41,974 nucleotides of DNA, from positions 1 through 41,974 of the IMG/VR virus record IMGVR_UViG_3300037119_002078. The stretch is one strand, 5' to 3'. This stretch comes from a virus. The position numbers and the translations under genes were made by a program. The notes beneath the pieces were generated by a model. That model had not been told where the DNA came from. It ran no database searches and saw only the letters and a list, made by a program, of their open reading frames with translations. Shown here in pieces: positions 13,879 through 21,884 of the stretch; position 1 is the stretch's first letter; every line of letters begins with the position of its first letter.

Positions 13879-14163
13879 ATGAAATGCATCTTCGCGCTGC
13901 TGCTGCTCGCTAGCCCGCTCGTCCCTGCCGTCACCGGCTTCGCGATCGGGCAAGAGGTCAAATACATCTACCCGGAGATCCCGACCGAGCAAGAAAAGAT
14001 CGACGCCCTCAAGTTGGCCTACGAACTCAACGGTAACAGCATGGTCCGCCGGCCCGAGCAGGGCATGATCGACCTCTCGGGGCCGGCCAGCTTCTCCCTG
14101 CCAAAGGGCGATCGCATCATCCCGCTCATCAAAAACCCCCAAGGCCGAAAGACCGCGCCATGA
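13879..14163 (+). CDS. Small exported protein, 94 aa
   Basis: A 94-residue protein with an N-terminal signal sequence (MKCIFALLLLASPLVPAVTG) and a mature part of about 70 residues containing KYIYPEIPTEQEKIDALKLA. No family is recognised. CGGAG lies 7 bases before the ATG, and it is the first gene behind the promoter at 13824-13852. The stop overlaps the start of the 25-residue membrane protein gene, so the cassette of three genes is coupled. An envelope-acting role such as changing the host surface is possible. Confidence 0.7.
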   Translation: MKCIFALLLLASPLVPAVTGFAIGQEVKYIYPEIPTEQEKIDALKLAYELNGNSMVRRPEQGMIDLSGPASFSLPKGDRIIPLIKNPQGRKTAP

Positions 14164-14237
14164 TGGCTGAAATCTATCTCGGTCTAGGTGTCGTTCTGGT
14201 GCTGGTCATTGTCGCCTTCATAAAGAACGAAATATGA
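14160..14237 (+). CDS. 25-residue single-span membrane protein
   Basis: The reading frame encodes MMAEIYLGLGVVLVLVIVAF plus IKNEI: one transmembrane helix with a short charged end. It starts on the ATGA that ends the exported protein gene, with a second ATG three bases later, and ends on the ATGA that starts the HTH gene. This double overlap in a compact cassette is the main support. No family is recognised. Confidence 0.55.
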   Translation: MMAEIYLGLGVVLVLVIVAFIKNEI

Positions 14238-14467
14238 CTTGGCAGGACGAACGCATGATGTCCCCAGCGCAATACCGCTGGTACATCAAGGCGCTAGGTA
14301 TGTCACAGGCCGGCGCAGGGCGATACCTCGGCGTCTCCGAACGAACCTCGCGCCGGTTCAGCCGGGGCGAGGCCGAAGTGCCGACCTCGATGGTGCTACT
14401 GCTGCGCTCGCTCTACCACCACGGCGATAAGCCGGTGGTGCCGAAATGGCACAAGAACGGAAACTGA
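14234..14467 (+). CDS. HTH transcription regulator
   Basis: A 77-residue protein with a helix-turn-helix: MSPAQYRWYIKALGMSQAGA then RYLGVSERTSRRFSRGEAEV, in which YLGVSERTSRRFSRGE is the turn and recognition helix of XRE-type proteins. The remaining helix is SMVLLLRSLYHH. It is the last gene of the cassette behind the promoter at 13824, and TTGTCC/GGACAA sites lie on both sides of the cassette, so it probably represses or tunes its own promoter. It could act as the early-to-late switch protein because the late genes begin just downstream. Confidence 0.8.
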   Translation: MTWQDERMMSPAQYRWYIKALGMSQAGAGRYLGVSERTSRRFSRGEAEVPTSMVLLLRSLYHHGDKPVVPKWHKNGN

Positions 14468-14470
14468 CCC

Positions 14471-14494
14471 TGTCCCTCGGGACAAGGTGGACAA
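14471..14494. promoter_or_regulatory. TGTCCC-GGGACA inverted repeat plus GGACAA half site
   Basis: TGTCCC at 14471-14476 and GGGACA at 14479-14484 form a perfect inverted repeat with a two-base gap, and GGACAA follows at 14489-14494. The half sites match those in and upstream of the promoter at 13824-13852. This is a candidate second operator of the HTH protein encoded immediately upstream. Confidence 0.45.
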
Positions 14495-14519
14495 ACCACT
14501 AAATCTGGTGTCTTTTCAA

Positions 14520-14547
14520 AGCCTCGCCCCAACTGGCGGGGCTTTTT
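14520..14547 (+). terminator. Rho-independent terminator
   Basis: AGCCTCGCC pairs with GGCGGGGCT (one internal mismatch) across a short loop and is followed by TTTTT on the plus strand. It ends the transcript of the exported-protein/HTH cassette and separates it from the late region. Confidence 0.8.
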
Positions 14548-14570
14548 CATGCCATCTGGCGGGCACACCA

Positions 14571-14762
14571 ATGGCGAATGCCAAGATCATTTATCTGATC
14601 GCCGACGCTGCCGACCGTCTCTCCGAGCGGGTCGAGAACGAGCGCGAGGCCGACGCCGCCGCCCTCCTGGAAATCATCGAAGAAGAACTGAATAGCGCAC
14701 GCGACGAAATCGAGGCGTTGCGGCGGCGTGTTCAGAAATTGGAGGAGGGGGTGCACCCCTAG
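14571..14762 (+). CDS. Hypothetical coiled-coil protein, 63 aa
   Basis: Start ATG 14571 (MANAKIIYLIADAADRL) is chosen because the frame upstream runs through the terminator hairpin. The 63-residue product is mostly one acidic coiled coil (RLSERVENEREADAAALLEI, then EIEALRRRVQKLEEG). It is the first gene of the late block and lies four bases before the probable small terminase. A packaging or DNA-binding accessory role is possible, but I do not recognise it. Confidence 0.6.
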   Translation: MANAKIIYLIADAADRLSERVENEREADAAALLEIIEEELNSARDEIEALRRRVQKLEEGVHP

Positions 14763-14766
14763 CTAA

Positions 14767-15003
14767 GTGGCTGAAACCAAACGAGTAGTCGATTTGAAAT
14801 CTTTGGCTCGCGGCTATACTGAGCAGTGCATTAACGTGCTTGGCGGGTATGCCAATAGCGAGGGTGTCGAGCCTGACATCAAACTCCGTGCGGTTGCCAT
14901 ACTGCTCGACCGCGGCTGGGGCCGGCCAATGCAGACAACTGAAAACAAGCACGAAGGCGAACTCAACATAACCGTGCGCAACATTATGGAGGGGCGAAAA
15001 TGA
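14767..15003 (+). CDS. Probable terminase small subunit-like protein
   Basis: A 78-residue protein starting at GTG 14767. The pattern DLKSLARGYTEQCINVLGGY, then DIKLRAVAILLDRGWGRPMQ, is typical of short phage proteins encoded just ahead of large terminase genes, where an N-terminal helical DNA-binding unit is followed by LLDRGWGKP. It is shorter than full small terminases. Its stop overlaps the next start (ATGA). I consider a packaging role likely from position and pattern, though these proteins are often left unnamed. Confidence 0.55.
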   Translation: MAETKRVVDLKSLARGYTEQCINVLGGYANSEGVEPDIKLRAVAILLDRGWGRPMQTTENKHEGELNITVRNIMEGRK

Positions 15004-15176
15004 AAATCGCCGCGCTCATTCGTCACTCCGAACGCACGAAAGCAGAGCGTGACGAACTCGAGCACGCGATGCGTGAGATCGAGCGCGTGCAAATCATGGA
15101 CAGCCTCTCCGCAATCCGCATGCGCTCGATCGCGCGCGTGACGCTGAAGATGGTCGACAAACATGAGTTGGTTTGA
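15000..15176 (+). CDS. Hypothetical 58-aa protein
   Basis: A 58-residue highly charged helical protein (MKIAALIRHSERTKAERDEL and so on). It is coupled to the preceding gene by ATGA, and its last codons overlap the start of the 31-residue membrane protein gene at 15163. No domain is recognised. The coding-like amino acid content and tight packing support it. Confidence 0.6.
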   Translation: MKIAALIRHSERTKAERDELEHAMREIERVQIMDSLSAIRMRSIARVTLKMVDKHELV

Positions 15177-15258
15177 TCCAGACATCAGCTTCATCATCAT
15201 TGCGGTCATCAGCGTTCTTGTGCTCGCCCTCGCACTGCTGATCTGGAGGCCGGTGTGA
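15163..15258 (+). CDS. 31-residue single-span membrane protein
   Basis: The frame encodes MSWFDPDISFIIIAVISVLV plus LALALLIWRPV, one hydrophobic helix with aromatic and basic caps. It overlaps the previous gene by 14 bases and the next one by four (GTGA). Two such genes in a row directly before the terminase suggest a conserved small membrane pair, perhaps lysis accessory or superinfection proteins. Function unknown. Confidence 0.5.
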   Translation: MSWFDPDISFIIIAVISVLVLALALLIWRPV

Positions 15259-15350
15259 GTGGTCACAGCTGTTTGATCAACCTCGCAATGTCATTGGCGC
15301 TCTGGTTCGTCATCATCTACTCCGTGCGGAGGGCGCTGTATGTCGATTGA
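15255..15350 (+). CDS. 31-residue membrane protein
   Basis: GTG 15255 follows GGAGG at 15245-15249, an ideal ribosome site. The product (VSGHSCLINLAMSLALWFVI, then IYSVRRALYVD) has one membrane helix and a basic tail. It overlaps the terminase start by 11 bases. A Cys in the N-terminus is seen, but no lipobox. Function unknown. Confidence 0.5.
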   Translation: MSGHSCLINLAMSLALWFVIIYSVRRALYVD

Positions 15351-16716
15351 CATCACGGTCCCGCACAACGGCTGGACGCCGCGCCCGCACCAAATGGCGC
15401 TGTGGCGCTATCTGCACGAAGGCGGCAAGCGCGCGATCGCGATCTGGCATCGCCGGGCCGGCAAGGATGATGTCTGCCTGCATCATGCGGCTGTCTCGGC
15501 GGTGACTAGAGTGGGCGGCTACTGGCACGCCTTGCCGGAGTTCAACCAGGCCCGCAAGGCGGTGTGGGCGGCAGTCAATCCACACACCGGCAAGCGTCGC
15601 ATCCACGAAGCGTTTCCATCCGACTTCATCGAGAACATGGATGATCACGCCATGTTCCTGCGGTTCAAGAATGGCAGCACGTTCCAGATCATCGGCAGCG
15701 ATCGCTACGATGCCACGGTCGGCTCGAGTATCGCAGGCGTCACATACTCAGAGTATGCTCTCAGCAATCCGAGCGCCTGGGCTTATCACCGCCCGATGCT
15801 GGCTGAGAACAACGGCTGGGCATGCTTCATCAGCACACCACGCGGTCGCAACCACGCCAAGACGATGTACGACTATGCGCTGCAAGCGCCGAACTGGTTT
15901 GCTGAGCGGCTGACGGTCAATGACACGGACGCGCTGACACCGGAGCAGCAACGTGAGACGTTGGCCGAGATGCAGGCGCTGTACGGCGTCGAGCACGGCC
16001 AGGCGATGTACAAGCAGGAATACGAATGCGATTGGGCGAGTGCGTTGTTGGGGAGTTTCTATGCACTGGAGATGCAAGCCGTGCGCGAGGAGGGGCGGAT
16101 CATCGAGTGCGAGCCGATCGAGGGCGCTCCTGTCAACCTGGCTTGGGATCTGGGAGTGTCTGACGACACGTCTATATGGTGGTGGCAGGCGCAGCCGTCC
16201 GGACAGCTGCTGATCCTTGATCATTATGCTGCCAGCGGTGTCGGCCTCGAGCATTACTGCGACGTCATCCAGCAACGCGAGCAAGAGCGAGGATGGATCC
16301 ATGGCAGCGATTACGTCCCGCACGACGCGAAAGTTAAGGAATGGGGAACAGGCCGAACGCGAGTTGAAACAATGTCTGGCCTCGGCCTCAAGCCAATACT
16401 TGTCCCACTGGCCTCGATCGATGACGGGATTAACGCCGTCCGAAGATCTTTACCTTTATGCGTGTTTCATCCGCGGACTGAGGATGGTGGTATCAGCGCG
16501 CTTGAGCAGTACCGCCGAGAGTGGGACGATGAACGGAAATGCTTCAAGCCCAGTGCCGTCCATGACTGGACCAGTCACCCGAGCGATGCCTTCCGGTACC
16601 TCGCGCTATCCTTCCGGCCAGCGCCCCGCCGCGAAATCAAAACCCCGGCTCCTCAAGGTTGGATAATCCCGCCGCCGCGGGATGATTACGGTCGACGTGG
16701 AGGGATCCGGCTATGA
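15340..16716 (+). CDS. terL: Terminase large subunit
   Basis: A 458-residue DNA-packaging motor and nuclease. Residues 37-43 HRRAGKD form the Walker A-like loop, GVTYSEYAL near 133-141 is the Walker B strand with its catalytic Glu, FISTPRGRNH near 163-172 is the coupling motif, and NLAWDLGVSDD near 266-276 starts the C-terminal RNase H-like nuclease with its first metal-binding Asp. Later HDAK and HDWTSHPSDAFRYLA fit the remaining nuclease acidic and His residues. CGGAGG lies 7 bases before ATG 15340. It is followed directly by a small gene and the portal, the normal packaging order. Confidence 0.95.
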   Translation: MSIDITVPHNGWTPRPHQMALWRYLHEGGKRAIAIWHRRAGKDDVCLHHAAVSAVTRVGGYWHALPEFNQARKAVWAAVNPHTGKRRIHEAFPSDFIENMDDHAMFLRFKNGSTFQIIGSDRYDATVGSSIAGVTYSEYALSNPSAWAYHRPMLAENNGWACFISTPRGRNHAKTMYDYALQAPNWFAERLTVNDTDALTPEQQRETLAEMQALYGVEHGQAMYKQEYECDWASALLGSFYALEMQAVREEGRIIECEPIEGAPVNLAWDLGVSDDTSIWWWQAQPSGQLLILDHYAASGVGLEHYCDVIQQREQERGWIHGSDYVPHDAKVKEWGTGRTRVETMSGLGLKPILVPLASIDDGINAVRRSLPLCVFHPRTEDGGISALEQYRREWDDERKCFKPSAVHDWTSHPSDAFRYLALSFRPAPRREIKTPAPQGWIIPPPRDDYGRRGGIRL

Positions 16717-17033
16717 GACGGATCACCCGCAACGAGCGCATTCGAGACATCAAGCCGGAGCGCGAGCGCGGTCCGGCGGTGTTCAAGTTGCCGCCGCGTG
16801 GTGACGCCGAGCACGATCCGATGTTTCCGCGACCCACAGGGGTGATTGGGGCTGTGTGGGTCGGCGGCCTCGACCCGTTGCCGGCGTCACCGACACCGGC
16901 AACGCCCGAGCCGGTGCAAGAGTTGCAGCAATATTATGAGCAACTGCCGTCGCCGCCCGAACAGCACAATGACCACGTCATGACATACTGGATGTGGCGT
17001 CTCGACCGCATGGAGGCGAAACGCAATGGCTGA
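16713..17033 (+). CDS. Hypothetical protein between terminase and portal
   Basis: A 106-residue protein that overlaps both the terminase stop (ATGA) and the portal start. The N-terminus is basic (MRRITRNERIRDIKPERERG), the middle is Pro-rich (LPASPTPATPEPVQE), and the C-terminus is an amphipathic helix (VMTYWMWRLDRMEAKRNG). No family is recognised. Its position suggests a head or packaging accessory. Confidence 0.65.
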   Translation: MRRITRNERIRDIKPERERGPAVFKLPPRGDAEHDPMFPRPTGVIGAVWVGGLDPLPASPTPATPEPVQELQQYYEQLPSPPEQHNDHVMTYWMWRLDRMEAKRNG

Positions 17034-19335
17034 ATATGACAAGCCGGACGAAGACGACATCCGGCTCGATGACGAGGACTACAACCCGCAGCTGGAGTCG
17101 AAGTCGGCCAAGGCGTGGCTGAACTTGTTGCAGGAGAGCGAGGACGCGTTCAAGGACTGGAACGAGCACTGCGACCTGATCGACCGGCAATACGCTAGCC
17201 TCGAGCGTCTCAGCCAGATGAACCGCGACAAAGAGTTTCAGATGTTCTGGGCCAACGCCGAGGTCATCAAGCCTTCAATCTACGCCAAACCACCGCAGCC
17301 GGTAGTCGTGCCTAAGTTCCAGGATCGACGTCCGGTGTACCAGGCAGCGAGTGAACTTGCGGAACGTTGCACTGTCGTCGCGTTCGACCTCGCAGAGATA
17401 GATGAACTGATGAAACTTGTTCGTGACGATCTCGCCCTTGCCGACCGCGGCGTGGCCTGGTGTCGTTATGAAAGCGGCAAGGGCAACTACTACGGCCACG
17501 AGAAGGTTTGTATTGATTTCAAGAACCGTAGAGACTTTCTGCATTCGATCTCGCGAAACTGGAGGGAAGTGACGTGGGTTGCGGCGGCAAGTTATCTAAC
17601 GCGCGGACAGGCCCGCAAGCGGTTCCGGAGGCATAGTGGCGACGAATACCAGCAAGCCGAGTATCGAGTTGACAAGGACAGCCAAGAAGTCGGAGGCGCC
17701 GACAACCGAGAGCGCGCCAAGTTCTGGGAAGTCTGGGACAAGGCCAACCAGCGCGTGCTCTGGGTCGCCCACGGCTGCGAAAAGATCCTCGATGAAGACG
17801 ACCCCCACCTGGATCTCCGAAGCTATTTCCCTTGCCCAAAGCCGGCATATGGAACGGTGCAGCGGGGGTCTCTGGTTCCTGTGCCCGACGTGCTCCAGTA
17901 CCGTGACCAGCTTGAGGAAATCAATCTCTTAACCGGGAGGATCCATGCGCTATCCGACGCGCTGGAGGCGAAGGGTTTTTATCCGGCTGGCGGGTCGGAA
18001 ATTGCGGATGCGGTCCAGACGGCAATGGCGACGCATACGCCCGGGCGTGTACTTGTTCCTATCTCCAATTGGGCAGCGTTCGGTGGATCGAAAGAGGTTA
18101 TTGTCTGGCTGCCGATCGACATGATCGCGACCACGATCACGGCGCTGGTGGCGCTGCGAAAACAAGTCATTGAAGACATTTATCAAGTCATGGGCTTGTC
18201 CGACATCATGCGCGGCGCGACCGATCCGCAGGAAACGCTGGGTGCGCAACGGCTTAAGAGCCAATACGGATCGACCCGGATCCGCGACAAGCAGCAGGAA
18301 CTGGTTCGCCTTGCCAGGGACTTGGTCGAGATCTCGCTGGAGATCATCAGTGAGAAGTTTGACGAGGCCACCATCATCGAAATGAGCCAGACCCAGCTGC
18401 CGACCAAGCAGATGATTGACAAGCAGATCAAACAGATCATGCAGCAGGCGACGCAGGCGCAGCAGCAGGCACAGCAGATGATGCAAACGCCGCAGGCGCA
18501 GCAGGCGATGCAGCAGAAGCCGGATCAGGTCAAGCAGATGATGGAGCAGTTCCAACAGATGCAGCAGAAGATGCAGGACAGCATTCAGGCGCTGCAACAG
18601 AAACCGACGATCGACCAGGTGCTGCATTTCCTCAAAGACAACCGGGCGCGGTCGTTTACGCTCGACATCGAGACCGACAGTACAATCATGGTTGACGAGC
18701 AGATGGAGAAGCAGCAGCGCACCGAGTTCGTGCAAGTGCTGGGAACGTTGCTGCCGCAACTATCGCAGATGATCACGGCTGACGCCAAGACCGCGCCGTT
18801 CTGCGGCGAGATCCTGAAGTTTGCCACTGCGCCGTATCGGGCGGGGCGCAGTCTGGATGCTGCGATCGATGATTTGATCGAGCAGATGAAGATGAAGGGC
18901 GACCAGCCGCGAACTGATCCTGAAGCCGAGAAGGTCAAGGCACTGATGCAGATCGAGAACCAGAAGCTGGAAGTGCAGAAGCAGAAGAACCAGGCAGATA
19001 CCCAGCTGAAGCAGGCCGAATTGCAGCAGAAGGATAAGCAGCACACTGCCGAGCAGGAGACGCAGAAGCAGATCAAGATGATCGAGATGCAGAGCAAGAC
19101 GCGAGACGACGAGTTGCGCGCGCAGACGGTCAATCACAAGCAGATGGCCGATCGCGAGAAGCATCAGGCCGACATGATCAAGAAACAAGTCGACATGCAG
19201 GCGGCGCAGCAGAAAGCGCAGCTAGCGTCGGAGCAGGTGCAAATGCGCCGGCACGACATGGCTGCGAAGGCTGCGGAGCGGCAGGCGATGCAGCAGTTCA
19301 AGATGCAGCAGTCGCCGGGAGGGCAGGGGCCATGA
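17026..19335 (+). CDS. Portal protein
   Basis: A 769-residue protein placed right after the terminase. The N-terminal acidic region is followed by a typical podovirus portal core: DRQYASLERLSQM, WANAEVIKPSIYAKPPQPVV, DLALADRGVAWCRYE, DVLQYRDQLEEINLLTGRIH, and KQVIEDIYQVMGLSDIMRGA, which leads into the barrel region. From about residue 460 on it becomes extremely Gln/Met/Lys-rich with long coiled coils, broken by FTLDIETDSTIMVDEQMEKQ. The ring of 12 would form the DNA entry vertex and attach the tail. The long Gln-rich tail could form an extended barrel reaching into the capsid. Confidence 0.9.
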   Translation: MAEYDKPDEDDIRLDDEDYNPQLESKSAKAWLNLLQESEDAFKDWNEHCDLIDRQYASLERLSQMNRDKEFQMFWANAEVIKPSIYAKPPQPVVVPKFQDRRPVYQAASELAERCTVVAFDLAEIDELMKLVRDDLALADRGVAWCRYESGKGNYYGHEKVCIDFKNRRDFLHSISRNWREVTWVAAASYLTRGQARKRFRRHSGDEYQQAEYRVDKDSQEVGGADNRERAKFWEVWDKANQRVLWVAHGCEKILDEDDPHLDLRSYFPCPKPAYGTVQRGSLVPVPDVLQYRDQLEEINLLTGRIHALSDALEAKGFYPAGGSEIADAVQTAMATHTPGRVLVPISNWAAFGGSKEVIVWLPIDMIATTITALVALRKQVIEDIYQVMGLSDIMRGATDPQETLGAQRLKSQYGSTRIRDKQQELVRLARDLVEISLEIISEKFDEATIIEMSQTQLPTKQMIDKQIKQIMQQATQAQQQAQQMMQTPQAQQAMQQKPDQVKQMMEQFQQMQQKMQDSIQALQQKPTIDQVLHFLKDNRARSFTLDIETDSTIMVDEQMEKQQRTEFVQVLGTLLPQLSQMITADAKTAPFCGEILKFATAPYRAGRSLDAAIDDLIEQMKMKGDQPRTDPEAEKVKALMQIENQKLEVQKQKNQADTQLKQAELQQKDKQHTAEQETQKQIKMIEMQSKTRDDELRAQTVNHKQMADREKHQADMIKKQVDMQAAQQKAQLASEQVQMRRHDMAAKAAERQAMQQFKMQQSPGGQGP

Positions 19336-19553
19336 GCGAGCAGCGGGATCGTATTACACAGGCCTTGATGGCGCAGATGGTGCCCTCACCGTGGTTGGTC
19401 GCGCCGGGCGAGGCTGTGATGATGGTGCCGCCGAGTGAGCGGGATCTGATTGAGCGCGCGCCGGTGATGGAGGGGCAGGATCTGAACGCCATCCGCGGCG
19501 AGGATCTGATGCAGCAGTATTTCTGGCCTGATCCGGTCGAGGAGAACATCTGA
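19332..19553 (+). CDS. Hypothetical virion-region protein, 73 aa
   Basis: A 73-residue protein coupled to the portal stop by ATGA. The N-terminus SEQRDRITQALMAQM resembles SGQRDRIAQTLMNIS near the start of the product at 32391-32774, so the two share a short motif. The rest is acidic with LMQQYFWPDP near the end. Probably a small structural or assembly protein; no known family. Confidence 0.6.
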   Translation: MSEQRDRITQALMAQMVPSPWLVAPGEAVMMVPPSERDLIERAPVMEGQDLNAIRGEDLMQQYFWPDPVEENI

Positions 19554-19568
19554 TGTCGGAGGTTCACA

Positions 19569-20048
19569 GTGCCGGATCATGTATGGGGCCAAGGCTTATG
19601 GGATCAGGCGCACTGGGACACCCGCACCGCCGATCACGGCGCGTTGACGCTAGCCGGCGGTTCGACGGCGTTGCGTCTCGGCCGCGGTGTGTTCGCGACC
19701 AATGGCACGCTGAGATTATCGGGCCAGCCTGCTACGTTTCGGCTGTCGCGCAAACTGGTGGCGCAAAACGGATCTCTGGCGCTGGCTGGTGGCGCGGCGG
19801 CGTTGCGTCTCGGTCGTCGATTGCCTGCGGTGGCCGGGACGCTGGCGCTGTCGGGCCGAACGGCGGCGCTGATTTACACGCCTGCGGCCGGGATCAACCA
19901 CTACACGCTGACGACAGAACTTGGTGTGCTTACGCTGTCCGGCAAGCCTGCCATTCTGGACGTGACGCGCGGCGCGCCACCGCTACCACAAGTCTGGCAC
20001 ATGGGACGGCGGCAGCGGTATTTGCTTGGACCTTGGGTTTCCAGATGA
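19569..20048 (+). CDS. Beta-repeat structural protein, 159 aa
   Basis: Start GTG 19569 with GGAGG 7 bases upstream. After VWGQGLWDQAHWD comes a series of beta repeats of about 25 residues of the type NGTLRLSGQPATFRLSRKL, repeated about five times. It ends with AILDVTRG and a basic tail MGRRQRYLL. The same repeat and the same C-terminal pattern (FLDVTR, FGRKVYLRR) occur in the larger product at 20512-21864, so the two are related. The overlapping frame from 19553 is not coding because it lacks these repeats. Likely a virion surface or tail component. Confidence 0.7.
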   Translation: MPDHVWGQGLWDQAHWDTRTADHGALTLAGGSTALRLGRGVFATNGTLRLSGQPATFRLSRKLVAQNGSLALAGGAAALRLGRRLPAVAGTLALSGRTAALIYTPAAGINHYTLTTELGVLTLSGKPAILDVTRGAPPLPQVWHMGRRQRYLLGPWVSR

Positions 20049-20066
20049 ACACATTGGGAGGCTAAA

Positions 20067-20501
20067 TTGGCCGCATTCACAAAGTACAATTTCTTCGTTG
20101 ACGAAATCGCGATCGGCGGCCACCAGCTGAAGACGGCGGTGTTCAAATGCGCACTGACCAACACGGCGCCGACGCCGTTGACCGACACAGTCTGGAATAC
20201 CACCGTGTACCCGGCCCCGGCGGCGGTCGGCGGCTATACTGCGGGCGGCAATACGCTGACGACCAGTTCGGCAACAACCTCGGCCTACGTGTTCAAGCTG
20301 GTGATCGCCGATACCGTATTCACGGCGACTGCGGCCGGCATCGGGCCGTTCCGCTACGCCATCATTTACAACAGCAGCGCCACCAGCAAGGTCGTTGGCT
20401 ATTACGACTATGGCTCGAGCATCACGCTGGCCGACACCGAGACTTTTACGGTCGATTTCGACCCGACCAACGGCATGATCCAGCTGACGATGACGCCGTA
20501 A
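20067..20501 (+). CDS. Structural protein, TTG start
   Basis: The start is the rare TTG at 20067, supported by GGGAGG 6 bases upstream (20055-20060) and by family-like beginnings (AAFTKYNFFVDEIAIGGHQL). The 144-residue product is beta-rich: DTVWNTTVYPAPAAVGGYTA, FRYAIIYNSSATSK, and YDYGSSITLADTETFTVDF. This resembles small phage virion proteins found near head genes, but the exact role is unknown. Confidence 0.75.
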   Translation: MAAFTKYNFFVDEIAIGGHQLKTAVFKCALTNTAPTPLTDTVWNTTVYPAPAAVGGYTAGGNTLTTSSATTSAYVFKLVIADTVFTATAAGIGPFRYAIIYNSSATSKVVGYYDYGSSITLADTETFTVDFDPTNGMIQLTMTP

Positions 20502-20511
20502 AGCTAAGTTT

Positions 20512-21864
20512 ATGGCGATTACCTATACAATCGACCATGCGTTAAAGACTGGCGGAAGCGCCGGGTCTGTAGTTACCAGCGGTACGCTAACCATCGTTTC
20601 GACAAGTGTTATCACCGTTATGGTGATGTCGGAGGATAACACCACCGCCGGCACACTTACGATCTCCAACAGCGGGACGGCGTTATCTTGGACGCAGATT
20701 GCCGTCACCAATACGGCCAGTAACTGTAAAGTCCAGGCTTGGCGGGCGTTTGGTGACGCGAACGGCAATCGAACGGTGACGGTTACTGCGGGCCAACCTA
20801 ACCAGTACATGAAGCTATCGAGCGTGGTCCATGCAGGCGCACACCAGACCACCCCAGTCCCGGCAGGAAAAGTTTTCAGCGGTGTAGGTACTACCGACGT
20901 TTCGCAGGCGATTACACCAACAGCCTCGGGCTCTTGCTTGTGGATGTGTGCGGCGGACTGGAATGCGACAAATACGTTTGCTGCTCGCGCCAGCAATACG
21001 CTGGAAAGCACGTCCAACGACGCTACCCGCGCAACCTTTACCGTTATTCGTCCGACGACGCAGCCGCTATCGAGCGGTTCGGCGTTTACGATGGGGGAGA
21101 CCGATACTTCCGGCAAGATTGCGTGGATTGCGTTTGAAGTTGTCGCGGCAGCGGGCGGCGTTACCCATTACACGATGCCGGCGGTCAATGGCACGCTGAC
21201 GCTGGCGGGGCAGACCAACCGGCTGGCGCGTTCACGCGATATGGACGCGGTGAACGGCACGCTGACGCTAGCGGGACCAACGGTTAACCTGATCTATTCG
21301 GGGGCCGGGCCGAAGTCGATGCCCGGTGGGATCGGTTTCCTGGCTGCATCGGGTCGGACGGTGACGCTAGCTCGCTCGCGCAAGATGCCTTCGGTAAACG
21401 GCACATTGACGCTGGCGGGGCAGGTCGCGGACCTCGATGCCGATCGCCGGGCAGCAGGCGGATTGGGCATCCTAACGTTGGCTGGGCAGGCCAACAGGAT
21501 GGCCTATGGGCAGAAGGGCGCTGCTGGAAAGGGCCAACTGACGCTGGCGGGCCCGGTTGTCAACCTGATCTATTCCGGCGCGGGCGCGAAAGTATTGCCT
21601 GCCGGGCTGGGCTTCCCGGTGCTGTCGGGACGTACCGCAGTTTTACGGTACAGCCGCAACATGCCGGCCGCTGTTAGTATGGCGACGCTGGGTGGACAGC
21701 TGGCGGTTCTGACTTACACGGCTGTCGAAGGCGACATCGTCATGCCGGTATCGGCGGGCGTGTTGAGGATGGCGGGACAATCTGCGTTTCTGGATGTCAC
21801 ACGGATCCCGCCCAAGCCAATGGAATTGAAGTTCGGTCGGAAGGTGTATCTGAGACGATGGTAG
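20512..21864 (+). CDS. Virion surface protein with immunoglobulin-like N-terminus and GTLTLAG repeats
   Basis: A 450-residue all-beta protein. Residues 1-215 form a module common in phage and bacterial surface proteins (AITYTIDHALKTGG, TVMVMSEDNTTAGTL, AHQTTPVPAGKVF, FEVVAAAGG). From about 220 there are about eight beta repeats of the GTLTLAGQ...LARSR type, including two nearly identical NLIYSGAG blocks. The end (FLDVTRIPPKPMELKFGRKV) matches the end of the product at 19569-20048. It may decorate the capsid or tail. The repeats suggest growth by internal duplication. Confidence 0.7.
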   Translation: MAITYTIDHALKTGGSAGSVVTSGTLTIVSTSVITVMVMSEDNTTAGTLTISNSGTALSWTQIAVTNTASNCKVQAWRAFGDANGNRTVTVTAGQPNQYMKLSSVVHAGAHQTTPVPAGKVFSGVGTTDVSQAITPTASGSCLWMCAADWNATNTFAARASNTLESTSNDATRATFTVIRPTTQPLSSGSAFTMGETDTSGKIAWIAFEVVAAAGGVTHYTMPAVNGTLTLAGQTNRLARSRDMDAVNGTLTLAGPTVNLIYSGAGPKSMPGGIGFLAASGRTVTLARSRKMPSVNGTLTLAGQVADLDADRRAAGGLGILTLAGQANRMAYGQKGAAGKGQLTLAGPVVNLIYSGAGAKVLPAGLGFPVLSGRTAVLRYSRNMPAAVSMATLGGQLAVLTYTAVEGDIVMPVSAGVLRMAGQSAFLDVTRIPPKPMELKFGRKVYLRRW

Positions 21865-21884
21865 CAACCAAAGGAGAGACCTAG

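Noticed and set aside
17950-18759. Minus-strand Leu/His-rich open frame opposite the portal
   Set aside because: The Leu/His-rich composition is the complement of CAG/AAG-rich codons of the Gln-rich portal tail.
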